Assembly (NCBI GenBank): GCA_016789785.1
Contig: JAEUQE010000110.1
Location: forward strand, 1 to 27,708
Source: Bryobacterales bacterium
GTDB taxonomy: Bacteria; Acidobacteriota; Terriglobia; Bryobacterales; Bryobacteraceae
Direction: 5' to 3'
DNA length: 27,708 nt
In this document: in pieces, positions 6,242 through 14,683 of the stretch
Layout of the letters: every line of letters starts with the position of its first letter
Numbering within the stretch: the first letter of the stretch is position 1
Position numbers and translations under genes: made by a program
The notes under the pieces: generated by a model
What the model was told of the DNA's origin: nothing
The model's input: the letters and a program-made list of their open reading frames with translations, nothing else
Database searches by the model: none

Positions 6242-7057
6242 ATGGCCCAGGAACCCCCGATTCTCGTTCAGGCTTTGACTTCGGTGTGGGGGATGTTCCT
6301 GACTAGCGGAATGGTTTTCTATGGCACACAAAAGCTTTGTAAGCAGATCGAGGACGCACTGCCTGACCAGACGAAACTGGAGATTGCAGTTGCGATCATA
6401 GGAGTTGATGGATCTCGCACCCTGGAACAAGCTGATGGGTTCTTAAAGAGAGCCTTCGACTGGCTATGGACGCCAGACCAGTATTCAATGGATTGCCTGG
6501 CACGGGTGGCGCTGGTGACTGTCGTACTCATCAATGTGTACGCGCTGTTGCTTCTTACCTGGGGAGAACCCCTCCTCTATCTATTATTGGGGCTACCGTT
6601 AGCACTTGTTTCGGTGTTCTTCTCGGTGGCCGCAATGCGTCATGAGTTCTACTCATTCCGAGATAAGCCTGGGTTTCTTTCTTCAATCGAGATGTTGTTC
6701 AGATTGATCATTGGGTCAGCCGTGGCGGCTGGCATCCCGTCTGCGGCACTTTTCTTTCCCGTGCTGTTTATTGTCAGCGGCTATTCGGAGTCAGCTTTGC
6801 GATATGGACTTGGAGCCGCCGTAATGCCGTTCATAGTTGGTCTCGGCCTGACCATGGTCGCTGCAATACTTGTGACGTTGTATGTAGCGGCGTTCTATCT
6901 CCTGCGGATTGCATTCTTGAGCAACGCTATGCTGCTGTTCGCTTTTAAGAAGCTCGACATAGAGAAGAAGCCACTCCAGTCGCTCGGTCTTGTGATGGGG
7001 CTGCTGCTGGCGATCGGAGTTTTCAGCGTGAATCTCGGATATCAGCTTGTCCGATGA
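6242..7057 (+). CDS. Polytopic membrane protein of unknown function
   Basis: This 271-aa protein has hydrophobic segments at about residues 10-27, 86-107, 110-131, 152-179, 190-222 and 247-265, so it is an inner-membrane protein with five to seven helices. A polar stretch lies between the first two (residues 30-85). No transporter signature or enzymatic motif was recognised. GAGG at 6231-6234 with 7-nt spacing is a good ribosome-binding site and overlaps the stop of the broken frame upstream, so the two may once have been coupled. Base composition looks AT-richer than the flanking housekeeping genes. Its 3' end overlaps the convergent TPR gene by 16 bp. I cannot assign a function. Confidence 0.7.
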   Translation: MAQEPPILVQALTSVWGMFLTSGMVFYGTQKLCKQIEDALPDQTKLEIAVAIIGVDGSRTLEQADGFLKRAFDWLWTPDQYSMDCLARVALVTVVLINVYALLLLTWGEPLLYLLLGLPLALVSVFFSVAAMRHEFYSFRDKPGFLSSIEMLFRLIIGSAVAAGIPSAALFFPVLFIVSGYSESALRYGLGAAVMPFIVGLGLTMVAAILVTLYVAAFYLLRIAFLSNAMLLFAFKKLDIEKKPLQSLGLVMGLLLAIGVFSVNLGYQLVR

Positions 7058-8355
7058 GAAAGCAGAGGCCCGCTGGACCTCGCCGGAACTTGCAGCCGGC
7101 GCCTCAGCGCGACGTATCTCGGGTCCTGTCGAAGCGGTTCGAATATCGGCCATTGGATCGACCAAGTGAGCGTGGGATACTCGTGCTCAGCCAGTAGTTC
7201 AAGTAAGTAGAGGCACCGCGCCAGGTTTCCAAAAACCAGTGCGATTACTGCCTCGCACAACACGTCGATCCCGGCCCCCCTCAGCGTGGAGGTCCTCTCC
7301 ATCCCCGTTCCGGCGGGACGCTTGGCATGCATCAAGTCGCCCAACCAACCACGGACATCCTGGAACAACCGCCGGCGGCTCCCTGACCCGGACACCTTCG
7401 AGCCGATGTAGAACCAGCGGGACGCTCTCAAGTACTGCCGTTGCGTGAGTGCGGCCAGACCAAGGAGAGAGGGAGGAACCCAAGAGTCTGGGTACAGCTT
7501 CCGCGCTCTTTGAAGTTGTCCGACTGCCTTGTCATGCTGTCCAGCGATGTAGTAGATCTCCCCAAGGTTGAGCGAGTGCATCTTAATCTGATGACCCGCG
7601 GCAATTGCTGCTAATGACCGTTGGATTGCTTCCTGATGGAATCCGCGGGCGACCAGATATGTAGTGTACTCATAGGAGATCTCGATCTGAGGATCGGAGG
7701 ATCTGGCCTGTTCAAACCAATCCGCCGCGTCTTTCGTAGTTCGCTCGGAGGCCAGCAGGATCATCCCCAGTGTCGCCATTGACCGCGCGCTTTTGATCTC
7801 CCGCGCCGCCTGCGCCGCATGCTGCCTCGCCGCCTCCATGCCCTGAGGAACCGCCCCAATCGGGTCCGCATACTTGGCCTTTCGCAGATACAGTTCGGCT
7901 AACATTGCCCCGGTCCACTTGTGAAGGTCTGGCTTCCCCTCAAGAACCTGGATCGCCTGACAGATTCCGTTTCTCGTTCTGTGGTCGGCAAGAAGTTCGG
8001 CTTCGGCCACGAAGGAACGCCAAGATTCGCTGTGTTCGATCACGGGCCGGTAGTCACCCCTGCGGAAGGTGATTCGGATCGGTGGATCGCCTTCGCACCG
8101 CTGGTAATGGTTAGCGAGTGCTTCTCTCAGCCTCTTGAAGTTGCTTCGCAAGTGAGAGGCACTGCGGGTTACCGCGAAGGGGATGTCCTTTTCGCGGATT
8201 CGAAGGCGCTGGTTGTCCAGGTGCAAGGAAACAAGATTCCTCAGAAGCGCCTGCAGGGCTGGACACTCAGTCAAACACTCCTGGCGCAGCCGCACGGCCT
8301 CTTGATTGATGATTTCTTTTTCATAATCCGACAATTTGCTCGAAGCTGCCGCCAT
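7042..8355 (-). CDS. TPR-repeat protein with winged-helix-like N-terminus, probable regulator
   Basis: This 437-aa protein has two parts. Residues about 35-106 (ending LREALANHY, DPPIRITFRRGDYRPVIE) match the shape of a domain seen at the N-terminus of many TPR and cyclase-like regulators, where a helix is followed by a DDPxRIELPKGxYxP hairpin resembling a winged-helix wing. Residues about 120-330 form helical TPR-like repeats (for example AAIAAGHQIKMHSLNLGEIYYIAGQHDKAVGQLQRA, quoted here as AGQHDKAVGQLQRA). The C-terminus ends with the DPRYVALRRRL motif common after such repeats. No signal peptide or membrane helix is seen. A role as an intracellular DNA- or protein-binding regulator is inference. 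It is convergent with, and overlaps, the membrane-protein gene at 6242. Confidence 0.72.
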   Translation of the reverse strand: MAAASSKLSDYEKEIINQEAVRLRQECLTECPALQALLRNLVSLHLDNQRLRIREKDIPFAVTRSASHLRSNFKRLREALANHYQRCEGDPPIRITFRRGDYRPVIEHSESWRSFVAEAELLADHRTRNGICQAIQVLEGKPDLHKWTGAMLAELYLRKAKYADPIGAVPQGMEAARQHAAQAAREIKSARSMATLGMILLASERTTKDAADWFEQARSSDPQIEISYEYTTYLVARGFHQEAIQRSLAAIAAGHQIKMHSLNLGEIYYIAGQHDKAVGQLQRARKLYPDSWVPPSLLGLAALTQRQYLRASRWFYIGSKVSGSGSRRRLFQDVRGWLGDLMHAKRPAGTGMERTSTLRGAGIDVLCEAVIALVFGNLARCLYLLELLAEHEYPTLTWSIQWPIFEPLRQDPRYVALRRRLQVPARSSGPLLSHRTS

Positions 8356-8537
8356 GTGACGCCATGTTTGACGAAAATTCGCCGCTGAACTCCTATCCTA
8401 CAGACAGTCCTGTTGTGGTGCAAGCGCGCCAAATGTTCTGCCTGAGGGTATTACGCGGGTCTTCTTGCCTGATTAAGGCTGATTGAGATGACTACTCAGG
8501 AAGAATGTGGAAGATTACGAGGAGAAAATATACTGTC

Positions 8538-9776
8538 ATGACGCGAACTGCTAATGCTGAAAGCAAAACTTATGCGAGACCTCCTGTTGTTCCAGAACCG
8601 GCAACAGCCACCCAGCCTCAACGGCGTCTGCCCTCCGTGGTTGCGGCGCTTTTCTGCGTGGGGGTACTCATCACAAGCGGAGATCTGTGCGCCGCGCCAT
8701 TTACGCTGCACGCCGTGATCATCTCGAACACCCCTTTGCCTGACGGAACGAGGCTGGCGCCGTTCAGTCTATACGGACTCAGCAACAATGGCACCGTGTT
8801 GGTTACTGGTGCGTCCACGGTGTCCGCTTTCGCTTCCGCGTATACCCAGTTTGGCCGGGTGATCGGTACGGGCGACGTGGTGGGCGGCATCGAGATCCAG
8901 AACGTGCTTTCGGCCGCGATCAACAACTCGGATCAAGTGTTGATTAACGCCCAACGCGCAAGCGGAGGCTATGGCATCTTCAGTTCGAGCGCGCAGTTGC
9001 TCGGTACGGGTCAGGCCGTCGGCGGCTCAACCATTTCGCACTTTCCGGAAGAGCGGCTCGGATGGAACGATTCGGGCGAGGCCGCTGTGTCTTCCGTGTT
9101 GACAAGTGGCGCCGGCATTGTCACGACCACCGGGATCTCCATCGTCCTCGGCGACATCCTGGGCGGTATCCAGATCCAGGCAGTGGGGCCCGTCAGCCTC
9201 GCCGACAACGGCCGCGTGGCCTTTGTTGGGAATGCCGGCTTCTCTGGCGTGTTTGACCAGAACGGCCTGGTTTACGGACCGGGGCGGAACATCGGCGGCC
9301 GGACAATTCAGAGTTATGATGGGCGGCCCGACATCAACAATGCCGGCGAGATCGCGGTGACTGGCATTTTCCCGGGTGGGAACGGCGTGTACACCAGCAA
9401 TCGTATCGTCGGAGAGAGCGGACAAGTGCTCGGAGGGCGGCAACTCACGGGTGTCGCTCTCAGGCCCGACATCAATGCAGTGAACCAGGTTGCTTACCTT
9501 GGCTTCTATTCGGGCGGGGAGGCCGTATACCTCGATTCTCAACTCGTCGCCGACCGCGGCTTCCTGGTCGACGGCCGGACCATTCTCAGCATTGACCAGG
9601 AGCCGCTTGTCAATGATTTGGGACAGGTCGCCTTCCGCGCCTCTCTTGATGATGGTTCGATGGCGATTATCCTCGCCACACCCGACGTACAGGTGCCCGA
9701 ACCCGCGACGTGGGAACTGACCTTGGGCATCGGCCTCGTGTTGCTTGCGCGAAAAGCGACAGATTACTTCGCCTAG
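8538..9776 (+). CDS. Exported seven-repeat protein with PEP-CTERM sorting signal
   Basis: The protein has 412 residues from ATG 8538 (an in-frame ATG at 8505 would give 423). A hydrophobic segment near residues 36-54 (SVVAALFCVGVLITSG) after an Arg pair should drive export. The body is about seven repeats of about 45 residues, each with a G-x-x-(V/I)-G-G-x-x-(I/L) turn followed by a line such as DINNAGEIAVTG or LADNGRVAFVG. The C-terminus carries VPEPAT (9693-9710), a hydrophobic helix and a weakly basic tail, the PEP-CTERM signal recognised by exosortase (not in the window). GAGGAG at 8519-8524 supports ATG 8538, though its spacing is long. VPEPAT also occurs near the N-terminus. It is likely a surface or matrix protein. 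Confidence 0.85.
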   Translation: MTRTANAESKTYARPPVVPEPATATQPQRRLPSVVAALFCVGVLITSGDLCAAPFTLHAVIISNTPLPDGTRLAPFSLYGLSNNGTVLVTGASTVSAFASAYTQFGRVIGTGDVVGGIEIQNVLSAAINNSDQVLINAQRASGGYGIFSSSAQLLGTGQAVGGSTISHFPEERLGWNDSGEAAVSSVLTSGAGIVTTTGISIVLGDILGGIQIQAVGPVSLADNGRVAFVGNAGFSGVFDQNGLVYGPGRNIGGRTIQSYDGRPDINNAGEIAVTGIFPGGNGVYTSNRIVGESGQVLGGRQLTGVALRPDINAVNQVAYLGFYSGGEAVYLDSQLVADRGFLVDGRTILSIDQEPLVNDLGQVAFRASLDDGSMAIILATPDVQVPEPATWELTLGIGLVLLARKATDYFA

Positions 9777-9785
9777 CCTGTTGCG

Positions 9786-9821
9786 TTCGGTCGGGCCAGT
9801 GGTCCCATTGGCTCGACCGAA
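9786..9821. terminator. Bidirectional hairpin between convergent genes
   Basis: Positions 9786-9798 and 9809-9821 pair over 13 bases (12 Watson-Crick plus one G-T) with a 10-nt loop. The hairpin lies in the 64-bp gap between two convergent genes (stops at 9776 and 9841). No T-run follows on either strand, so it is a weak classical terminator, but its place and symmetry suggest 3'-end formation or RNA protection for both transcripts. Confidence 0.55.
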
Positions 9822-9840
9822 GCCCAACGAATCGCGCCAA

Positions 9841-11826
9841 CTAATGCCGCGCCCACTTCACGCGAAACACGTACCGGTCGGCGCCGCGGCTGGGATCCTC
9901 CACCCGCACCAGCGCAGTAAATCCGTTCTTCTCTGAAGGCTGCTCCGTCACCCGGACCGTCCCCCGGCCTGTCTTCTTCTCCACCGTACAGGTGAACGCG
10001 CCGGCCGTCGGCAATGGCGTCCCGACCTGCACCTTCTGCCCTTGCACGGCTTGTCCCGAGAGGGTCTCCGGCGTCGCCTCGCCCGACCACAGATGAAACA
10101 CCACCGTTCCATCCACGCTCGCCTCCACCTCGACCCAGCCTTCCTTCGCCTGTGCGCCGATGCTGGAGGGCAGTATCGAGCCGCCCACGGCTGGCGCGGC
10201 TGGCGCGGCGGTCGCCGGTGTGGCTGGTGCGGCCGGTGTGCTGGTACCGCCCGGAGCGCCGACCACAGGTGTCCCCGCCGTAATCACCGTGCTCCCTGCC
10301 GGCTTCACATCCTGATCGCCGATCCCGAGATACGGGTTGTAAGTGTAGTCAAGCGAAAACGCCATGCCCGCCGGAAACGTCATATTGCGCGATGCCGCAT
10401 ACGCAGGATCGAGTCCCCACTGCCCCGGCGCGTTGATCCGGTTCTTCAGAGTCCTCGTATCGTGCCATCCCCAAAACGGCTTCGCCTTGTTCGCCGACTC
10501 CTTGCGCCCGAGAAACGTGGTTCCGATCCGTGGAAACTTCACACCCGGCCGTCCGCCAAAAGGAGCATAGGGAGCGAATTCATCGAACATCCGCGGGTTC
10601 TCTTCGCCCGTCGTCCGCGACCACCAGTGCGTCAGGATCGGCAACAACTCATAGCCGACCCGCCGGTCATTGGCATGTTTCGCCCGCTCGGCGACACCCT
10701 TGTAAATAAACGTAATTCCCGTGCCCGACACGAATTCGTCTGACGAGACCCGATACCGCGAGTGCGACGGGTGCGACGAGCCGTAGATTCCGTGCCCACC
10801 GGACTCCACGAAAACCACCGGATGCGTGTTGTCAATGAACTCAATCCGCCCATCAATATTGTGTGCGCCAGGACGAATCGCGCCGTCATTCACATACGAA
10901 TAAACGTTGTTGTGCGCCAGGGTCTCCATGGCGAGTAAGCGCCCGAATTCCGATCCATCGCGGTGCACCGTGAGAATCAGGCCCTCGTTGTCATTCTCGT
11001 GGCAGCTTCCGGCGACGCACTTATCGGAGTAATCGCGCGCGTGAAATGCATTGTAAATCAGGAACCAATGCGTGGAAGTCTCGATCACCGCATAGTACAC
11101 GTACGCCTGGGACGAGCCCTTCTCCATGTTGTCCCAATTGTTATCGCCGATCAGGTCACCATCGAAGTCAAATCGCGTCGGGATATCGGATTTGGGTTGC
11201 CACCAGGTTTCCTGCGCCAGCACCGGCGACCAGTACTCGGCCAGCTTGCGGAACGGTTCGCCCTCCCGGTTCTCCGGACCGAAGTTGTACTCTTCCGGTT
11301 TCACTTGGGTGGGGGCATCGGCGGCCACGGTCACTTTGAGTTGCTTTTTGACACCCTCGGAATCGTTCTCCAACGTATAAACTCCGGGCGTTGCGGGCGC
11401 CGAGTATAGAAACGAATCCTGCACAATGAAATCGCCCGCCACCTTCGAAAAGATCTGTGAGAAAGTACCGCCACCGGAATCCGCGAAACCACCGGGGTCG
11501 TCACCCTGAAACTTGAACGGCTTCGACACCCAGCCACCGCCACTCTCCACAACCTTCATCGGACCTGGAGCCCGTCGCAGGCGCCCTTTGCGGGGCTCAC
11601 CACTGCTTGCGGCGATTTCGCCGTCCACCATCACCTGGACGATCAGGGTTTCGAGCGGACGCACCCGGCAGTCCTGCGGCACGCATCGGAACCGCAGATC
11701 TGTGACCTTCGCGTTGCGTTGTTTCTGCCTGCTGGCGCCAGCCAGGATCTCGCTGAAATCCTGCGCAAGCACGGGAAAGGCAAGCAGCGTCAGACTCAGA
11801 ATCGCGCGCACACTTCGATTGCTCAT
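9841..11826 (-). CDS. Large secreted protein of unknown function
   Basis: This 661-aa protein starts with a signal peptide (MSNRSVRAILSLTLLAFPVLA, cleavage about residue 21). An N-terminal strand-rich domain is followed by a conserved-looking core: FDFDGDLIGDNNWDN, ETSTHWFLIYNAFHARDY, CHENDNEGLILTVHRDG and VFVESGGHGIYG. That core is rich in His, Asp and Trp and could bind metal. Two Cys (DKCVAGSC) may form a disulfide. A Pro/Ala/Thr-rich linker at about residues 510-550 leads to a small C-terminal beta domain. The core recalls Vps62-type (DUF946-like) proteins, but only loosely. It is divergent from mazG and convergent with the PEP-CTERM gene. A -10-like TATTCT lies 23 bp upstream of the ATG. 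The function is not assignable. Confidence 0.75.
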   Translation of the reverse strand: MSNRSVRAILSLTLLAFPVLAQDFSEILAGASRQKQRNAKVTDLRFRCVPQDCRVRPLETLIVQVMVDGEIAASSGEPRKGRLRRAPGPMKVVESGGGWVSKPFKFQGDDPGGFADSGGGTFSQIFSKVAGDFIVQDSFLYSAPATPGVYTLENDSEGVKKQLKVTVAADAPTQVKPEEYNFGPENREGEPFRKLAEYWSPVLAQETWWQPKSDIPTRFDFDGDLIGDNNWDNMEKGSSQAYVYYAVIETSTHWFLIYNAFHARDYSDKCVAGSCHENDNEGLILTVHRDGSEFGRLLAMETLAHNNVYSYVNDGAIRPGAHNIDGRIEFIDNTHPVVFVESGGHGIYGSSHPSHSRYRVSSDEFVSGTGITFIYKGVAERAKHANDRRVGYELLPILTHWWSRTTGEENPRMFDEFAPYAPFGGRPGVKFPRIGTTFLGRKESANKAKPFWGWHDTRTLKNRINAPGQWGLDPAYAASRNMTFPAGMAFSLDYTYNPYLGIGDQDVKPAGSTVITAGTPVVGAPGGTSTPAAPATPATAAPAAPAVGGSILPSSIGAQAKEGWVEVEASVDGTVVFHLWSGEATPETLSGQAVQGQKVQVGTPLPTAGAFTCTVEKKTGRGTVRVTEQPSEKNGFTALVRVEDPSRGADRYVFRVKWARH

Positions 11827-12019
11827 AGGGCTACCCAGGTCTCTACTTCAGAATACCCGGATCGGGGCATCCCCGGTTCCCTGCTTAACGTCGCCTTAAT
11901 GCAGCGCGCTGACGGCGGCTCCGCCGGCCTCGCCGCGTTCCTCAACTGGCAACGCCGGGGCCCTGTGATAACCTAAGAAATAACCCCGCCAAACCACGAG
12001 TTCACGGCGTTTTCGCAAC

Positions 12020-12823
12020 ATGTCCGATCCATCTTCATCCGCAGGCGAACGGTTTCAGCAGCTTGTTGAAATCATGGCGAAACTGCGCGCACCCGATGGC
12101 TGCCCGTGGGATCGCGAGCAGACCTTCGACACGATCAAGCCCTACCTGCTCGAAGAAACCTATGAGGTGATGGAAGCGATCGACAACCGCGACTGGCCCG
12201 CCCTTGCCGAGGAACTCGGCGACCTGATGCTGCAGCCGGTCTTCTTTGCTCAGATGGCCGCCGAGGCCCAACACTTCCGCATTGCGGACGCGCTCGACGC
12301 GATCAACCGCAAGCTCATCCGGCGTCATCCGCACGTCTTCGGCGACGGCGACGCGAAGACTCCCGATCAGGTGAAAGTGCGCTGGGATCAGATCAAAGAG
12401 CAGGAAAAGAAGGAACGCGGTGAGGCGCCGAAGGGCATGCTCGACCGCATTCCACGCCACACGCCCGCGCTTGTGGAGGCGCAGCAGATCAGCTCGAAAG
12501 CGGCATCGGCAGGCTTTGACTGGCCTGACATCGGGCAGGTGGCCGATAAGATCCGCGAGGAAGTTGCCGAGTTGGAGCAGGCGCGCGCGGAAGGCAGCGC
12601 CGAGGAAGTGGAAGGCGAGATCGGCGATCTGCTCTTCACGATTGTGAATCTGGCGCGTTTTCTCAAGATCGACCCAGAGCAGGCGCTGCGCAGGACCAAC
12701 GCGAAGTTCCGCAAGCGGTTCGCGCACGTAGAGCAGGGATTGCAGGCGCAAGGCAAGCCGTTCGCCGAAGCAACACTCGAAGAAATGGAGGCGCTGTGGC
12801 AGCAGGCCAAAGCACAGCAATAG
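12020..12823 (+). CDS. mazG: Nucleoside triphosphate pyrophosphohydrolase MazG
   Basis: This 267-aa cytosolic enzyme hydrolyses (d)NTPs to the monophosphate and PPi, a house-cleaning role. There are two MazG domains. The first has CPWDREQTFDTIKPYLLEE, with magnesium ligands in EETYE (45-49) and EELGD (64-68). The second is near residues 165-235 with KIREEVAELEQA and EGEIGDLL. Full length and both metal motifs fit the two-domain E. coli type. The start ATG 12020 follows an intergenic region with a TGTGATAAC -10-like stretch about 50 bp upstream. The 3' end overlaps the GNAT gene by 28 bp, so mazG is the first gene of a compact operon. Confidence 0.95.
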   Translation: MSDPSSSAGERFQQLVEIMAKLRAPDGCPWDREQTFDTIKPYLLEETYEVMEAIDNRDWPALAEELGDLMLQPVFFAQMAAEAQHFRIADALDAINRKLIRRHPHVFGDGDAKTPDQVKVRWDQIKEQEKKERGEAPKGMLDRIPRHTPALVEAQQISSKAASAGFDWPDIGQVADKIREEVAELEQARAEGSAEEVEGEIGDLLFTIVNLARFLKIDPEQALRRTNAKFRKRFAHVEQGLQAQGKPFAEATLEEMEALWQQAKAQQ

Positions 12824-13542
12824 AAGCCCGGGCGCTCACAACGATTGCGGAGTTTGAAGAAGCGGTCAAGCTCCAAAAGGAGATCTGGGGATTCGCTGAT
12901 ATCGAGTTGCTGCCGCGGCGTCTGTTCGTAGTCGCGAACAAGATCGGCGGCCAAACGTTCGGCGCCTATGACGGCGACCGCATGATCGCCTTCCTCATCG
13001 CGATTCCCGGCCTCAAGAAAGACACTCAGTATCTCCACAGCCATATGCTTGGCGCGCTGCCCGAGTATCGCGACAAGGGCATTGGGCGGATGATGAAGTT
13101 GAAACAGCGCGAGGATGCGCTGGCCCGCGGGATCAAGCTGGTGGAGTGGACCTTCGATCCGCTGGAACTGCGCAATGCCTACTTCAATCTGGAAAAACTG
13201 GGCGCGGTGGTGCGGCGCTACGTGCTCAATCAATACGGCACCACGTCGAGCCATCTGCACGGCGGCTTGCCGACCGACCGGTGTATCGCCGAGTGGTGGA
13301 TCGATCATCCCCGCGTTCATGCCGTGCTCGCCGGGCGCAATCCCGATCGCGACCAGGCGACGGCGCGCATCGCGGTGCCGGCGAATATCGCCGAACTGCG
13401 CCAGACCGATCCGGCACAGGCACGCGCGATTCAGGAATCGGTGAGCAATCAGTTCCTGGAGCACTTTCGTCAAGGACTCGCGGTGGTTGGCATGGATCGA
13501 ACTCCGGAAGCGGGCACTTACTTACTTGGACCATGGCAATAA
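12796..13542 (+). CDS. GNAT-fold acyltransferase (COG3375-like), probable amino-acid N-succinyltransferase
   Basis: This 248-aa protein shows the GNAT core: a first helix with QKEIWGFADIELLPRRLF, strands DRMIAFLIAIPG and YLHSHMLGALPEYRDKGIG, where the RDKGIGRMMK segment is the acyl-CoA pyrophosphate-binding loop, then VEWTFDPLELRNAYFNLEKLG. This long form, with WTFDPLExRNAxxNxxKLG, corresponds to a family that sits beside OSBS/N-succinylamino-acid racemases. There it transfers succinyl (or acetyl) from CoA to an amino acid. The next gene here is exactly such a racemase, which supports the reading. The start is GTG 12796 with GGAGG at 12787-12791, inside mazG. Its stop overlaps the racemase start by 10 bp. 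Confidence 0.82.
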   Translation: MAAGQSTAIEARALTTIAEFEEAVKLQKEIWGFADIELLPRRLFVVANKIGGQTFGAYDGDRMIAFLIAIPGLKKDTQYLHSHMLGALPEYRDKGIGRMMKLKQREDALARGIKLVEWTFDPLELRNAYFNLEKLGAVVRRYVLNQYGTTSSHLHGGLPTDRCIAEWWIDHPRVHAVLAGRNPDRDQATARIAVPANIAELRQTDPAQARAIQESVSNQFLEHFRQGLAVVGMDRTPEAGTYLLGPWQ

Positions 13543-14648
13543 GAATTGAACAGATCGTACTGCGCCAGATCGAAATGCCGCTGGTGCACTTCTTCGAGAC
13601 CAGTTTCGGACGCACATACGGCCGCAAGATGGTGCTGGTGGAGGTGCGCGCGGGCGGCGTCTCGGGTTGGGGTGAAGTGACATGCGGCGAGAACCCCTTC
13701 TACAACGAAGAGTGGACCGAGTCCGCGTGGATGATTCTCCGCGACTACGCGGCGCCTCGAGTGCTGAATCACGAACTCGGTTCCGCCTCCGATGTGAACG
13801 CGCGAACGGCGCACATTCGCGGGCACAACATGGCGCGCGGCGGCCTTGAGGTTGCTGTTTGGGATCTCGAAGCACGAATCGCGGGTGTGCCTCTGTGGAA
13901 GCAGATCGGTGGCGGTGCTAGGCGCGAAATCCCCTGCGGCGTCTCCATCGGCATCCAGGACAGCGTGGACCAACTGCTCCAGAAGATCGACACCGAGTTG
14001 AGTGCCGGCTATCAACGCATCAAGATGAAGATCAAGCCGGGCTGGGATGTGGATGTGATCCGCGAAGTGCGCAAGCGCTTCCCGTCGATCAAGTTGATGG
14101 CCGATGCGAACAGTGCGTACACGCTGAAGGACATTGATCATCTGCGCCAGTTGGATGAGTTCTATCTGATGATGATCGAGCAGCCGCTCGCCCACGACGA
14201 GATCATTGACCACGTGCCGCTGCAGGCCGCTTTGCAGACTCCGATTTGTCTGGATGAGTGCATCCGATCGGCCCATCAGGCGGAGCAGGCGATTCGCATG
14301 AAGGCCTGCCGCATCATCAACATCAAACTCGGACGTGTGGGCGGATTCGCGGAGGCCAAGCGCGTGCACGACGTTGCGCAGGCCAACGGCATTCCGGTGT
14401 GGTGCGGCGGCATGCTGGAAGCGGGCATCGGACGCGCGCACAACGTGGCTCTGGCGACGCTGCCGAATTTCGTGCTGCCCGGCGACGTTTCGGCAAGCGA
14501 GCGCTATTGGAAGCAGGACATCATTCGGCCACCCGTTGAGGTGACGCCACAGGGAACCATCGTGATCCGCGATGAGCCCGGTTTCGGCTATCCGCTCGAC
14601 CACGAGCATCTCTCGCGGATCACCGTGCGCGAGGAGACTTTGAGTTGA
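13533..14648 (+). CDS. menC: o-Succinylbenzoate synthase / N-succinylamino-acid racemase (enolase superfamily)
   Basis: This 371-aa enzyme has the full catalytic set of the MenC/NSAR group. The KMK motif places Lys166 as one base. The magnesium ligands are Asp191 (DANSAY), Glu216 (EQPL) and Asp241 (DECI). Lys265 (NIKLGRVGGF) is the opposite base. These spacings agree with the Amycolatopsis racemase (163/189/214/239/263). OSBS and racemase activities often share one protein and cannot be separated by motif. The paired GNAT gene and the absence of other menaquinone genes favour the racemase role. Start ATG 13533 overlaps the GNAT stop; a long in-frame extension upstream is only the shadow of that gene. 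Confidence 0.9.
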   Translation: MAIRIEQIVLRQIEMPLVHFFETSFGRTYGRKMVLVEVRAGGVSGWGEVTCGENPFYNEEWTESAWMILRDYAAPRVLNHELGSASDVNARTAHIRGHNMARGGLEVAVWDLEARIAGVPLWKQIGGGARREIPCGVSIGIQDSVDQLLQKIDTELSAGYQRIKMKIKPGWDVDVIREVRKRFPSIKLMADANSAYTLKDIDHLRQLDEFYLMMIEQPLAHDEIIDHVPLQAALQTPICLDECIRSAHQAEQAIRMKACRIINIKLGRVGGFAEAKRVHDVAQANGIPVWCGGMLEAGIGRAHNVALATLPNFVLPGDVSASERYWKQDIIRPPVEVTPQGTIVIRDEPGFGYPLDHEHLSRITVREETLS

Positions 14649-14683
14649 GTGGCTCGTACTGATTCACTTCCGGAGCAACACTG

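Noticed and set aside
9027..9827. Minus-strand open frame of 266 codons
   Set aside because: It mirrors the PEP-CTERM repeats and has no recognisable protein pattern.
12035..13473. Minus-strand open frames opposite mazG and the GNAT gene
   Set aside because: They are shadows of two well-supported genes.
13518..14609. Minus-strand open frame opposite the racemase
   Set aside because: All catalytic residues are on the plus strand; the antisense frame is a composition effect.
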